64,000 nt of DNA, taken from the NCBI GenBank assembly GCA_951799445.1, contig OX637288.1:8992501-9056500 (forward strand). Direction: 5' to 3'. The position numbers and the translations under genes are program-made. Below are positions 46,350 through 59,100 of the stretch, piece by piece; position 1 is the first letter of the stretch; the number at the start of each line of letters is the position of its first letter. Source of the DNA: Pseudisothecium myosuroides. Its lineage: Eukaryota; Streptophyta; Bryopsida; Hypnales; Lembophyllaceae. The notes under the pieces are model-generated. The model saw nothing but the letters and a program-made list of their open reading frames with translations, was not told where the DNA came from and made no database searches.

Positions 46350-48814
46350 TCTTTTGCTCAATTCCGTTTCCCTACTTTTGGCCCCAATTCCATTCACTGC
46401 AGAGTCCAAATCCGTTCAATTTTCTAACATTTCCAGTACATTATTGCCAAAAGACTTAATGTGTCAATCCTTCTTTGGTGGGAACTTAAATGCCAATAGA
46501 TACATGTCACGGCGGTAATGAGTTGTTTATGGGACATTTTTGACCCCACTCTATAGGCGGTTTCGTAATATCAGGGTAGACCACTTCAAAATTCAAAAAA
46601 ATTACAATTTTAATTGGAAAATTATAATTCCACTTAGGTTTGATTTGTAGAACAAGCACACACTTCTAAAAAAAATATGTGTCCCACTTTGAATTGGCCC
46701 CAAAATACTCAGATTCCAAATCAAGGTAGTAAATAATAGGCTTATCTACCTTATATCTTGACAAATATCAATGAGTTCAATGTCACTGAGCTCTTCTAGA
46801 TATGTGAATGTTCTTGATGTGGAATTTGATTGTCACTCTCGTGTCAATTTTGTTATGAGAATTTCAATTTCAATTTTTGAGAAAGTGCCAGTGATGGCCA
46901 TCACTTAAAATTGGGTAAAGCATTGCATTCCGACATTCATTCATCTTTTGAACCTAAAAACATTTTTCAATCACATTCATGCACTTTTTCATCTAAATTT
47001 GGTGACTTCTTCCACATTTCTAATATAAAAATGGAAAATTTATAGCAAAAAAAGATTACTTTTATTTGGCAAAAAGTAGATATATGTTTTGAAATGTGGC
47101 CCCGTGGTGCCAAATGAAAAGGGCTGTTTTTGAGCCTTGTCCTCCTTGATGCATTCAATCGGTGGTGGCTGTATTGTAGGGATTTTAAGTTGCGGATCTT
47201 GGATTTAGGGTTTTTTCATCTTGAGAGATTGCTTGATGAATCTTGATTCATGGTTGTTCATAATGCCTTGGGTGATATGAAATTGCTGCAACTTAGATTG
47301 ATTCTGGAGGAAATTCGGGTAAGTATTGTCTTGCAAGGAATCGTTGAATTTATATTAACATTGAGGTAACTACACCAAAAAATGCACAAATCAACAATTC
47401 ACACAAAGTTAACTACACCTACAATTGCACAAATAAGCAATTCAGTTGAATCTTTTTTTGTGGGGTCTTGTTGATAGTCAAAAGAGGATTCTAGATTCTC
47501 TCAGAATGCATTTTTTAGACATCATATGAATAAACTACAAACTTTCAAAGTGCTTATAAATACTCCGTAGATGTTTTTACATTCAACCATAGGCTCTCAT
47601 GAATAGTAAGTACGAGTACATTTTAGGAAAGAATCTAGAGTGGTTGGTTTTAGAAAGTGGTCAAAATTGGGTGTAGTTATCTTAATACCTACTATAAGTA
47701 ATCGGTGAGACATGGCTTCTTGATTTAATTGGCTTCTTGATTTAATGAGAATCGATGTTGCTATAGACGCCAATTCATGGTGTTTGGATGGAAATTGGAA
47801 GCATTTTCACATTCAACTTTTTTGGATTTACCTTTCATAGTGGGATATGAAGAGCATGCAATTGAGTATGCAATCTTTCTAGTATTTGTCTTCACATATA
47901 TGAGAAGTTAGTAAAAATAAAAGGATCACAAAATGTGTTATTTTAGTATATTTTGGGAAGTTGTTGTTCTTACTCTAAATCTCAAATTTCTCTATAGAAA
48001 TGATTTTTTTGAGTTTGAGCCCAACTAATTAATGAAATGAAGTTCATGTACTCTGGTTTCTATTATAATTTGAATTTTGAAAAAATTCTTTGAATTGTAT
48101 GTTTAATTTATTGCATTTTGAACTTTGGGTGTATTTCCAATGTCTATAGAATTTTAATTATAGAATGATATGGAAAGTGTGCTTATATTATGATGTTTTT
48201 CACTATAATATACAAATGTGGAAAAAAATTTAAGTTTTTTGAGATGATTTTCTATCTGATATGATTTTTCTTCACTTATTCTTCAAAAATTGTAAGAAAA
48301 ACATCAATTTTTTTCCCAAAAATCTAAAGTTTTTGTGACTTAAAGATAATTATGTAATTAATTTCATCTCCAAAAAATAAAAATAATTTATTTTCTCACA
48401 TTCACTTGCATAATAGGAGCATAGAAAGTGATTTAATTTGCCCTCCAACTTTGTGGTTAGGCATTTCAACATAATTTTTTAACACAATACTCTTAGAAAA
48501 GAACACAATCCATTTATTGAGTCCCATGTCATTAATCTCATTAAATTCTCATTAAATTGTCAGTGCTTTTGAGTGCCAAGAATTGTAACATTGATGTGTT
48601 CAAAGCTCTAAAAAACTAGGACTTTGTAATGACTTGTAAATCAAGCAATGTTTTCTAAAAAATATAATTTCCACCAATTTCATGAAATTGACATTCCATG
48701 CCTACTTTCTCTACTAAATGTTAAACTTTATTTTGAATTCTTTTTTTGCTCCATCTATAGTGGCAAAAGAGTATGGTGAATTCTCATATAAAAATGCGAG
48801 AGAGTGTTAGAGTG

Positions 48815-49165
48815 CAATTGATGGTTGAATTTTAGGTTGAGAGTGTTGATTTCCATCGATTGGGCCCCATAACTTCTTCTAATTAACTTTGATGGTTGAA
48901 TGTTTGGGCCCCATTACTTCTTTAAATTAACTTTGATGGTTGTTAGGTTGAGAGTGTTGATTTCCATCGATTGGGCCCCATTACTTCTTCTAATTAACTT
49001 TGATGGTTGAATGTTTGGGCCCCATTACATCTTTAAATTAACTTTTCACACTTCTTCTAATTAACTTTGATGGTTGAATGTTTGGGCCCCATTACGTCTT
49101 TAAATTAACTTTGATGGTTGAATGTTAGGTTGAGAGTGTTGATTTCCATTGATTGGGCCCCAACC
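48815..49165. repeat. Tandem repeat array with GATGGTTGAATGTT / TTGGGCCCCATTAC units
   Basis: Alternating blocks GATGGTTGAATGTTTGGGCC and GTTGAGAGTGTTGATTTCC plus TTAATTAACTTTGATGG-like linkers repeat about five times with rearranged order. Corresponds to a single short stretch in units A (37710) and C (54200), so the expansion is specific to unit B2. Confidence 0.75.
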
Positions 49166-49529
49166 AAATACACATTCCCATTGCTATCCAACTAAGTCAA
49201 TAGTTGGGATTCAATAGGCATGAAGATGAATACAACTTTTTTTAAAATGTTATCCTTTTAAACATATTGAATATCCGCCATTGACATGTACATAAAATTA
49301 TGCTCTATAGCGCAATAAGGTAATTAACACAACCTACTCCTATCCCTTTAAAAAATTCATATTCTTTTGTTATAAAGAGTCATAATTAATTAATTTGTAT
49401 TGACTAGCCTTTTGGAGTAGAAAAGATAATCTTTGAGAATGAGCATAAATTTTTTTGTATCTTGTATCTTTAATATCTTAACAAGGCTAGTCACTTTTCT
49501 ATTTCATAAAAAGGCCCCACTTTTTTCAA

Positions 49530-50300
49530 TTGCAATCTTCATTCTCTCAAATTGCCCCATTATCTTAGCATTCTGACTAGCTATTTAGCAACCAATCAAA
49601 CAATTTGCATTTACTATGACGACTTGCTAATCCCAAGACTAGTTGCAATCTTCATTCTCTCAAATTGCCCCATTATCTTAGCATTCTGACTAACTACATG
49701 ATATTTAGCAACCAATCAAACAATTTGCATTTACTTGACGACTTGCTAATCCCAAGACTAGTGGCCCCTGTAGTTAGCATAACTAACTACATGATATTTA
49801 AAGTGCTAATAGGTGCTACCTCATAGTCCATGCCACACCAAGTGCTCCATATAGCACCACATATGAAAAAGTCTTCATGTTTAGTGATGCCATCCATTGT
49901 CTGGGATATTTTTTGAGTTTTACCAGCTCTTCACTCTTCTATTTCTTAGAAAGGCCCCATTTTTTTCAATTGTAATCTTCATTCTCTCAAATTGCCCCAT
50001 TATCTTAGCATTCTAACTAACTACATGATATTTAGAGTGCTAATAGGTGCTACCTCATAGTCCATGTCACACTCCACTCTTCTATTTCTTAGAAAGGTCC
50101 CATTTTTTTCAATTGTAATCTTCATTCTCTCAAATTGCCCCAATATCTTTGCATTCTAACTAAGTACATGATATTTAGAGTACTAATAGGTGCTACCTCA
50201 TAGTCCATGTCACACCAAGTGCTCCATAGCAACACATATGAAAAAGTCCTCATATTTAGTAATGCCATCCATTGTCCGGGATATTTTTTGAGTTTTAACT
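49530..50300. repeat. Tandem repeats of a TTGCCCCATTATCTTAGC unit
   Basis: Four or more copies of CTTCATTCTCTCAAATTGCC, CATGATATTTAGAGTGCTAA and CACCAAGTGCTCCATA blocks, about 110-320 bp apart. Noncoding. Confidence 0.75.
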
Positions 50301-50511
50301 TCCATGTTGTTCCATATTGAACCGTCTCTCAAGTATTGAGTTCCGATTTTTTCTCTATTTTTAAATCTGTAAAGAGGAATTTTCTAGATTTTTTCACCAG
50401 ATTTATTTATGATGTTTTCAAATTGGAACCAATTTTTGCCCAATTCCACCGGCTAACAATGACCTAACCCATGGTTCTCCCCAAACATTCTTGCCATCCA
50501 ACTATCCAGTG

Positions 50512-50734
50512 GCAAGCACGTTCACGATTCGGTCAAACTTCAAGGTTTACATGACAATTCTCTAGACTATGTTGTAAGTTGTCATCGCAGGCCAAGAAAC
50601 CTCAGCAAGGTATTACTTCAATCCTACTGAATGGAGCAGATTTGTGCACGACAATGGCTTGAAGGAAGGGGACGAGCTTCAGTTTTCACTTATGGCTGAT
50701 TCTTACTTTCTGGTCAGAAAAACTTCTGGTCTAT
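50512..50734 (+). pseudogene. REM pseudogene 3 (exon 3 only)
   Basis: Copy of the second B3 domain beginning at the CACGTTCACGATTCGGTCAA equivalent and ending near the REM stop. A one-base insertion in the AAGGTATTACTTCAATCC stretch shifts the frame to an early stop. Closest in sequence to the intact REM exon 3 among the four copies, as far as can be judged by eye. Confidence 0.85.
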
Positions 50735-51418
50735 AGGTGAGTGTGGTTCAAAACCACAGACTTTGAGTTGAACACTTCTAACTCGCTCCTGAAGACTGGA
50801 AGAGGCCTTTTCTTCCCCATTTTTGGTTAATTCTGATGTCGGAAGCATAAGAAAACAGACAGATTCTATCCCCATGTTTCACATATTCACAGATTGCTGC
50901 CATCGATCTGAAGTTCACAATGCGAGCATCCAGGAGTGCCAACCTCAGAAATTGACATGCTAACTTACTCACATAACGAAAGACTGCCGAAAGAAGCAAA
51001 CAACTCATTGATTGACTCATGCTTCAAATTAAGGAAGAGCAATGTTCAGTGAGTGAGAATGATCTCCCTCTGCCATTTGCCTGCTGTAAGTTGTTTGTTG
51101 CTGCTAGCTGCGAGTTCCAGGCACAACATCTACTTGGTGGTGTTTTAGACAAGAACTGACGTAATGAACAGTCAATACATAAATCACTAGGAATAAAATT
51201 TATAAGAGTCGGCATGAGTTCACCAAATCCACCACCGTATTCCTCATCAACGCTGTGAATATGTCAAACATGGGGATAGAAACTGTTTGTTTTGTTATGC
51301 CACGACATCAAAATTAATCAAAATGGGGAAGAAAAAAGTCCTCTTCTGGTCTTCAGGAGCGAGTTAGAAGTGTTCAACTCAGGTGCACGCAAAGTCTGTG
51401 GTTCTGAACGACACTCAC

Positions 51419-51993
51419 CTAACCAGAAAGTTAGAATCAGCCATAAGTGAAAACTGAAGCTCGTCCCCTTCCTTTAAGCCGTTGTCCTGCACAAATCTCC
51501 TCTATACAAGAGGAGAGAAGTATACCGTGCACAGATTTCTTGGCCTGTGATGACAAGTTATAACATAATCTAGAGAATTTTCATGCATATCTTGGAGTTT
51601 GACAGAATAGTGAATGTGGTCGCCATGGGTCCTCATAAACCTCTCTGGAAATTCCTGCATGTATAAAGAAAAAGGCAGATTCAAATCAAAGTTTGAAATT
51701 TTAAAGTGAACGGAAATTGTTAGAAGTCCGACTGTAGCAGCCAAAATGACAAAGGGCAAAACTTCAATGATTAATATTATATCACTGCCCTTCCAATCTT
51801 ATGATTTTGCAGAGTGTCACGAGAGAAGGCAAGGTGAATGCTTCACTTGGAGTAATAGTTTGAAAGCGAGGTTGGGAGCACAGAATGATGAAACTCACAG
51901 ATTATCCAGAATTATATTCACCACTAGATCGTGCGATTGGTGTTCGAGGCCACCAATCGTTTGGAGAATTGAAGCGAGAGGGCACAGGGGGAT
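51419..51993 (-). pseudogene. REM pseudogene 4 (inverted partner of pseudogene 3)
   Basis: Minus-strand copy of the exon-2 end (near 51993-51890), an intron-like gap and exon 3. The exon-3 start EFPERFMRTHGDHIHYSVKL stays open for about 50 codons and then shifts frame before the EGDELQF equivalent. Faces pseudogene 3 head to head; 50738-50900 and 51245-51415 are further inverted copies. Confidence 0.85.
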
Positions 51994-52109
51994 TTCAACC
52001 GGCTGGTAGAAGGTGAACTGTTTCGGTGACCATGTTCTTGTCAATTTTGACGTAATTAATTGTGTTGGACTGTTATTAAAAATTGCCAGCTCCAGTGCGA
52101 ACTCCAGCA

Positions 52110-55100
52110 ACTGAACCATCAGTTGTGTTTTGGCAAATGTACCTTGACAAATGTCAATGAACTCATTGTCACTTAGCTCTTCTGGATTGTGAAGCACTGA
52201 AGCATGTGTGGATGTTCTGGTTGTGGAATTTTATTGCCATTCTCCGATTGGAATCTAAGGCAAATTAATGTGGTATTTTTTGAAATGAAGAATTGGAAAA
52301 AAAAAACTCTCAAATTTGCATAACATTCAGTAGCATGTGGTCATGTTGCCTTGGTTCTACAGTGGTGGTGTGCCTCTACATCCTCCACCTGTCTAATTCA
52401 TCAATAGTTATTGATGAAACACTGTTGGGCTGCGTTGTAGGGATTTACTGTAGTTGCGGATTCTGGATTTAGGGGTCTTGCATGTTGAGAGATTGTGTGC
52501 TGAATCTCGGTAAGTTCATTGTTCAGAATGTCTTTAGTGTTATAAAATTGTTTTAGCTTAGATTCATTCTGGAGGAAATTTCGGTAAGCAATGTCTTGCA
52601 AGGATTCGTTGGATTTATATTCACACTAAGGTAACTACACCAAAAATCACACAAATAAGCAATTCTGCATGGTTTGCATTATTATATTGACATTTCTTTT
52701 GTGGGGTCTTGTTGGTAGTCAAAAGGGGATTCTAGATTCTCTTAGAATGCATTCTTTTAACACGGTGTGAATAAACCACAAATTTTCAAAGTGTTGAAAA
52801 TAGGTGTTTCTAAAATTGACCATTGATTCTTATGAATTGTGAAAATACATTTTAGGAAAGAATCTAATGTGGTTGGTTTTAGAAAGTGGTCGAAATTAGG
52901 TGTAGTTATCTTAATGCCAATTATAAGTAATTGGTTAGACATGGATTCTTGATTTAATGAGAATCCATGTCTAGCGCACTAGTTCAATTTTGGAATGCTG
53001 TAAACACCAATACATGGTGTTCGGATGACAATCAAATGAGATGGATGGAAATTGCGGATACATGGTGTTCGGATAACAATCAAATGAGATGAATGGAAAT
53101 TGTGGATACATGGTGTTCGGATGACAATCAAATGAGATGAATGGAAATTGCGGAAGCATTTTTACATCAATTTTTTTCTTGTTGACCTTCCATAGTGGAA
53201 TATGAAGAGTATGCAATTGAGTTTGCAATCTTGCTAGTATTCATATATATGAGAAGATAGTAAAAATAAGTAGATCACAAAATATGCTATTCTAGTAGAT
53301 TTTGGCAAGTTGTTGCTCTTTGCTCTAAATCTCAAATTTCTTTATAAAAATGATATTTTTTGAGTTTGAACCAGACTAATGAAATGAAGTTCATCTACTC
53401 TAGTTTCTACTTCAATTTCAATTTTAAAATATTTCCTAGAATTTAATGTTTTATTTCAATTTGAATTTTGGGTGTATTTCCAATGTCTATAGAATTATAA
53501 ATACACAATGACTTTGAAATTGTTTTTATACTATGATGTTTTTGACTGCAATATATACATGTGGCAAAAAAATCTAATTTTTTAAAATGATTTTCTACAT
53601 GGTATATGATATGGATTTTCTTCACTTAATCTTTCAAAAATTGTAAAATGAATCAATTTTCTACAAAAAAATCTAAATTTTATGTCAAGTATAGAGGAGA
53701 TGTAATTTCATCTTCTAAAAGAAAAGAAAAAAAATTTCACATACAATTGCATAATAGGAGCATACAAAGCGATGAAAAATGCCCTCTACCTTTGTACTTA
53801 TAGGCTAGGCTTTTCAAGGTTAAACATTTTAATTTGTAGTGATACTTTCTTTAACACAGTACTATTAGAAAAATGAACAACCCATTTATTGAATCCCAAA
53901 TTGTCAATTTCATTAAAATTTCATTAAATTTTTGTGTGCTTTTTGAGTGCTAAGAATTGTAAATTGGTGTGCTCAAAGGTCTAAAATCTAGGATTGTAAT
54001 GATTTTCATTTCAAGCAATGCTTTCTTAAAGAACGTGTAATTTCTACCAATTTCATGAAATTTGCATTCTATGCCTACTTTCTCTACTAAATGCTAAACT
54101 TTATTTTGAATTTTTTTCCCTATATCTATAGTGGCAAGAGAGCGGGGTGAATTCTCATGCAAAATTACTAGAGTGTTATATTCCTTATTGATTGATGATT
54201 GAATGTTAGGTTAGACTTCTAGTGGTGAATTCTCATGCAAAACTACAAGAGTGTTATATTCCTTATTGATTAATGGTTGAATGCTAAGTTAGACTTCTAA
54301 ACTCTTGAGTTGATTTCCACTGACTTGGCCTCAATACTACCTCTATTTAACTTCACGCCCAACCAATACATACTCCAATATGTGTTCAACTAACTCAATA
54401 GTTACTTGAATGTCTCAGAATTCAATAGGCATGAAGATGAATGTCTATATCATTGAATATAACCTCCTTTAAAATGCTAGCCTAAACCTATTAGGTATCC
54501 ACCATTGACTCATACAGAAAAATGAATTCAACAATACTATAAGGTAATACCGCCTATACTCATTCCTTTAAGAAATTCATATTCTTTTGTTATTATGAGT
54601 CATAACTAAATAATTTGTATTAATTAGCCTTTTGGAGTAAAATTTAGTAGCAAGAAAATTATCTTTATAAAGATGAGCATAATAAAATTGGTATCATGTA
54701 ACTTCCTCCAGTATCTTAACAAGGGGCTCCATCCTACTATTCCACATTTTAACAAGGATCTCCACCCTACTATTCTATAGCTATGCCCCAATTTTTTCAA
54801 TTGCAATCTTCATTCTAACTTCCTCCAATATCTTAACAAGAGGCTCCACCCTACTATTCCATAGCTCTGTTCCAATTTTTTCAATTACAATCTTTATTCT
54901 CTCAAATTGTTTTATTATCTTAGAATTCTAACTTATTACATAATATTTAGAGAGATAATCCACGTATGAAAAAGTCCTCTTTCAATGTTCGAAATACTTT
55001 TTGAGTTTTACTAGCTATTTTCTTTTAATTTCCAAATTGAATTGCATTTTCAAGTATCAAGTCCAATTTTTTCTCCATTTTTTGCTCTAAGTAGATATTT

Positions 55101-55230
55101 TATAGATTTTTTCACCAATTTTCTCCTTCATAATTACAAATTGCCACCCATTTTTTCCCATTTTTTTCCACCAGCCAACAATGACCTAACCCGTGGTTCA
55201 TTCCGAAACATTGCTGCCATCCACCTTTCA
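52110..55230. repeat. Segmental-duplication unit C
   Basis: Shortest copy of the noncoding REM-downstream segment (matches 34225-34400, 35600-37480 and 37700-39050 of unit A). It ends with AACAATGACCTAACCCGTGG, the boundary that precedes a REM pseudogene in units A and B, but here unique DNA leading to the kinesin gene follows. No gene seen. Confidence 0.75.
53007..53155. repeat. Three tandem copies of a 48-50-bp unit
   Basis: Unit: TACATGGTGTTCGGATGACA then ATCAAATGAGATG and GATGGAAATTGCGGA. Present once in the homologous place near 41545 and 47780, so the expansion is local to unit C. Confidence 0.85.
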
Positions 55231-56115
55231 GAATTGCTCCCAAGTCCCCTATGTGAATGGGGACCACGACTTCTCTACTATCGAAGCATAAAATACATTA
55301 TTATAGTATAAAAATCAGAAACACAAAACATTTCAAACAATTAAGTCCACGCTGCCATTTACATCCCATTCCGAAATAAATTAACATTCTGCTACCCAAT
55401 TTCGGAGGTGTATGCCTAAAAGGAGACCTGCAAACATTGATAGGTTTACCGTAGATTTTCCGAAGCCAATGTCAACATCTACGAAACCCGTTCAAATCTT
55501 GAGAGCCAAGTTCTGGTAAAAACAAACAAAAGGAGGACTGTACGCACAGAATAGATCCTGGCGCGCACGCCCCCCCCTTCAGAATTTGAATATGGGCAGG
55601 ACCAGCTGCCGCGGAAACGGGGAGTTCAAATTTGCAACGGCTACCTTACCGCTGTCGCCATCGCCCTGCCTCGGCCATGGTCGCGCTCGCTCTACGCTTA
55701 GGGTCTTCAAGAAGCGCCATGCCCCGCTTGTGCGAGTGATCTTTCCCGTAGAGGCGGCCGTAGTTCGGTAGGCAGTACTCGTGGTCGGATTCTTGGGAGC
55801 AGTGGCAGTGTCCTCGATCGAGGACCAGGCGGCGACGGAAGGAATTGAAGCGAAGCGAAGCTTGCCGAAGGCGGGCTCGCCATTGAATTGAGCGAGGGGA
55901 GCGTTAGGAGGATCGCTGTGCAAGCATTCCGAGTCGGAGAACAGGATTGAGGATTTCGTTAGGTTGCGAGGTTTGACGTCTTGTCGAATTAAATCCGGCC
56001 GATGACGACGAGGATTGGCAAAGGCGGCTTGCTGGAGGTGAGGCTTTCGGAAGGGGAGTGACGGGCGCCATCGGGCGAGTGGCGAGGGCTGTAGTGTAGT
56101 GCCGGCGTCCAGGTC
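55231..56115. other. 5' flank of the kinesin-12 gene
   Basis: AT-rich to about 55560, then GC-rich leading into the start codon. The long minus-strand frame here (55579-57153) is antisense to the kinesin first exon and is not a gene. The GC-rich part is presumably promoter and 5' UTR. Confidence 0.5.
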
Positions 56116-59100
56116 ATGGGCAGAGGGACGTCGCCCCTGCGAAGCGCGGTGGTGCGGGGCTCTCCCAAGAAGCCTGGTCAAGAAAACATGGATGCCAATT
56201 GCGTGAGCTCCGGGGACTTGACGCCGACGCGGAAGCCGCTGAGCTCGATCTCGGAGGCCTGCCGCAACTCCGACGAGAATGGCGCCGATGCGCTGACGCC
56301 GAAGGGCAAGGTGGATGGCGCGACGCCGAAGGGGAAGAAGAGGGGCGGGCAGTGCCTGTTCCCTCACGCCGAGAACGGGGAAGGGACCCCCGAGAGGCAA
56401 GGGAATGGGAAGAGCAAGAAAGCTCACAGCCGTCACCAGTCTCCCGCGAGGAGTCAGCCTGCCTCGAGGCTGCAGGACGCGAGCGCGGCCGAGCCAGGGG
56501 TGGATGCGTCGTCGGGTGGTATGGCTTTTGCTGCTGCAGGTGTTGTGAGCAAGGGACTCCCGGAGCAACAGGGCGTGGCCAAACAGGGTTCGGAGAATGT
56601 GAATTCTCTCACTCCCCGTGGGCACAGGAACGAGCGCGCAGTGAAACACGGCGCGGACTCTGAGCCTGTTTCGTCCGTTCGTCCGAATTGTAATCAGAAC
56701 GTTTCCGCCACTCCTGCGAAGAGCGTGACGCGGACTCTGAAGTACGGCGCAGCTCAAGGAGCTGCAGCCGCTGTTTCGTCGACTTCCCGTGCAATTGTAC
56801 CCTTGCCTGGCGGCGGGCGACATGTTCCGCAGGGAGCGAGCGAGCAACAATTCAACCTGGAAGAGGATCCCACGTTCTGGCTCGACCACAACGTCCAGGT
56901 GAGCGCGGCGTTGGAAGTCTTCTGGATTCGTTGAAATGTTCTTGCGGTTGCTGAAGTCCTCCATGTCCAGTTCCTTCCCCGTTGAGTAATTTCTGTGAGC
57001 GGCAGTGGAATTTGAGTTGTCACGAATGAGGGTGAGTTCAGAATCCTGACATTTTCTCTCCATTGGAGTATTGCTCCGTGCACCAGTGAAGGAACCATCT
57101 CCAGCAGTTGCTCTCTTCAATGTGCGCCTGAACATTGTTCTATCGAACATCAATTTGACCTAGGTTCAAAATCAATGGTTGTCCGCTCTGTGGGACTCTT
57201 CCCTGCGGTTGTCTCACAGGAAATTTGGTTTCTACAGGTATTGATCAGGACTCGTCCCATCAGCAGCACAGAAATGGTCTCTCAAGGTTTCAGCAAATGC
57301 TTGAGGCAAGAGAGTCCCCACACGCTCACCTGGACGGGGCCTCCGGAAACTCGCTTCACCTTTGACCATGTAGCTGGCGAAATTATCTCCCAGGTTCGCA
57401 ACACGCGTGTCTCTTTTGCAGTCCCTTGCAAGTGAATGGCGTCGGTCGTCGTCTGTGAATGAGTGGAGCATGGAGGATTGGTGTTCCGCAGGGATGACGG
57501 GCCCTTGGACTGCCCTGACGGATTTAGGTCTTTTCTTGGTTTTCATTTTTGCAGGAGAAGCTATTCCACGTGGCTGGGTTGCCAATGGTGGAGAATTGTA
57601 TGGCGGGTTACAACAGCTGCATGTTTGCGTACGGCCAGGTTGAGCTTGTTTCTATGTGCACCTGCGTCGATTTTGGTCTGGATTTGGCATCGGCTGTGGA
57701 GGCTTCTGGTCTCTGGCACGTCTGTGCCCTGCATTGGTATTTTTTCTGCAGTTTGGGATATTGACTGATATCGCGGCCGGTTGCTGCAGACTGGAAGTGG
57801 GAAGACCCACACCATGCTTGGGGACATCGAGCATCTCGGTGACAGACCAAGTGACAATCGGGGCATGACTCCTCGCGTGTTCGAGTACCTTTTCTCGAGA
57901 ATCCAACTGGTACGCATCTTAGTGGGTTCGTGGACTGATGAGCCTCTGGGCCACCGCATCCGTGTTACGAATGTATGAGACGTCTGGGGATTCAGTGGAT
58001 GTGGTGATTACTGCGCTCCGTTGCACTGGGAAGGAACCAGGGATGAGACGGTGTCCATTGAACTGTGCAGGAGGAGGAACGACGCAAGGACGAGAACCTT
58101 AAATTTTTGACGAAGTGTTCCTTCCTGGAAATCTACAACGAGCAAATTACTGATTTGCTGGAGCCTACCTCTACCAACTTGCAGGTGCTGCACCTTCACC
58201 TCCGTTCTCATGAGATTTGCAAGAGAGTTTTCTTCGTTCCTGTTACATGTTGTTGAATTCTTGTGATGATATCCTGCAGATGCGAGAGGATGTACGAAAA
58301 GGGGTGTACGTGGATAATTTGACCGAGGTGGAGGTGAACAGTGTTCAAGACGTGATTCAGTTGCTTAGCCAGGTCGCTCCCACCACCTTTTCTGCAGGAA
58401 CTGTTGCCCGAAGGTAGCGTCGGTTGAATCTTATGATTATTTTTGTTTCTCCAGAAGTGCTCATGGAGATCCACCGTTATCTGTTGCAGGGATCGTCGAA
58501 CAGGAAAGTGGCAGCCACGAACATGAACAGAGAGTCCAGCCGCTCTCATAGTGTGTTCACATGTATCATCGAAAGCAGATGGGAGCGTGACTCGATGACT
58601 AATATTCGATTTGGAAGACTGAATCTCGTTGACCTTGCAGGTTCTGAGAGGTAAACCTCTTCCTACTCAAACATGGCATGGAAGTTGGCGAATTTGCGCT
58701 TTGAAATTTGCGCAATTCTAACCTGCGCTCGGAGGCATTGGATTTCTAACGAAAACTTGCACGGTTTCAGGCAAAAGAGCTCTGGAGCCGAAGGCGAGCG
58801 GCTGAAAGAAGCTGCCAATATCAACAAATCTCTGTCTACCCTCGGGTAAGTTTGCGTGCTGGACAGTGTGAGGCGGGTTTGTGAGTTTAGTCAGCAGTGG
58901 CACCACTGTTTTGAGAGGAGGAAAGATGTGATTGCCACGGATCTTGTGCAGGTTGGTCATTATGATTCTGGTCGATGTCGCAAACGGCAAACAACGCCAT
59001 GTTCCTTATCGAGACTCCAAGCTGACCTTCCTTCTCCAGGTAAAATATCACTAGCCATGTGCCACACGCAGGTCCGTCGTTGCATTCATGACTCCATTTG

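Larger units (their letters stand above)
42160..50480. repeat. Segmental-duplication unit B2
   Basis: The longest copy of the noncoding part of unit A, enlarged by insertions at about 42398, 42722, 45121 and 46008 (each listed). It ends with the same AACAATGACCTAACCCATGG boundary before REM pseudogene 3. No open frame with a recognisable domain. Confidence 0.75.

Noticed and set aside
37080..50300. CRISPR-like arrays (short repeats with spacers)
   Set aside because: The repeats are irregular plant-type tandem repeats without uniform spacers or cas genes, in a eukaryotic nuclear context.
55579..57153. 524-codon open frame on the minus strand
   Set aside because: It lies antisense to the GC-rich first two exons of the kinesin gene and crosses its introns. 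Composition is Arg/Pro/Ser-rich, as expected from a GC-rich shadow frame, and no domain is visible.
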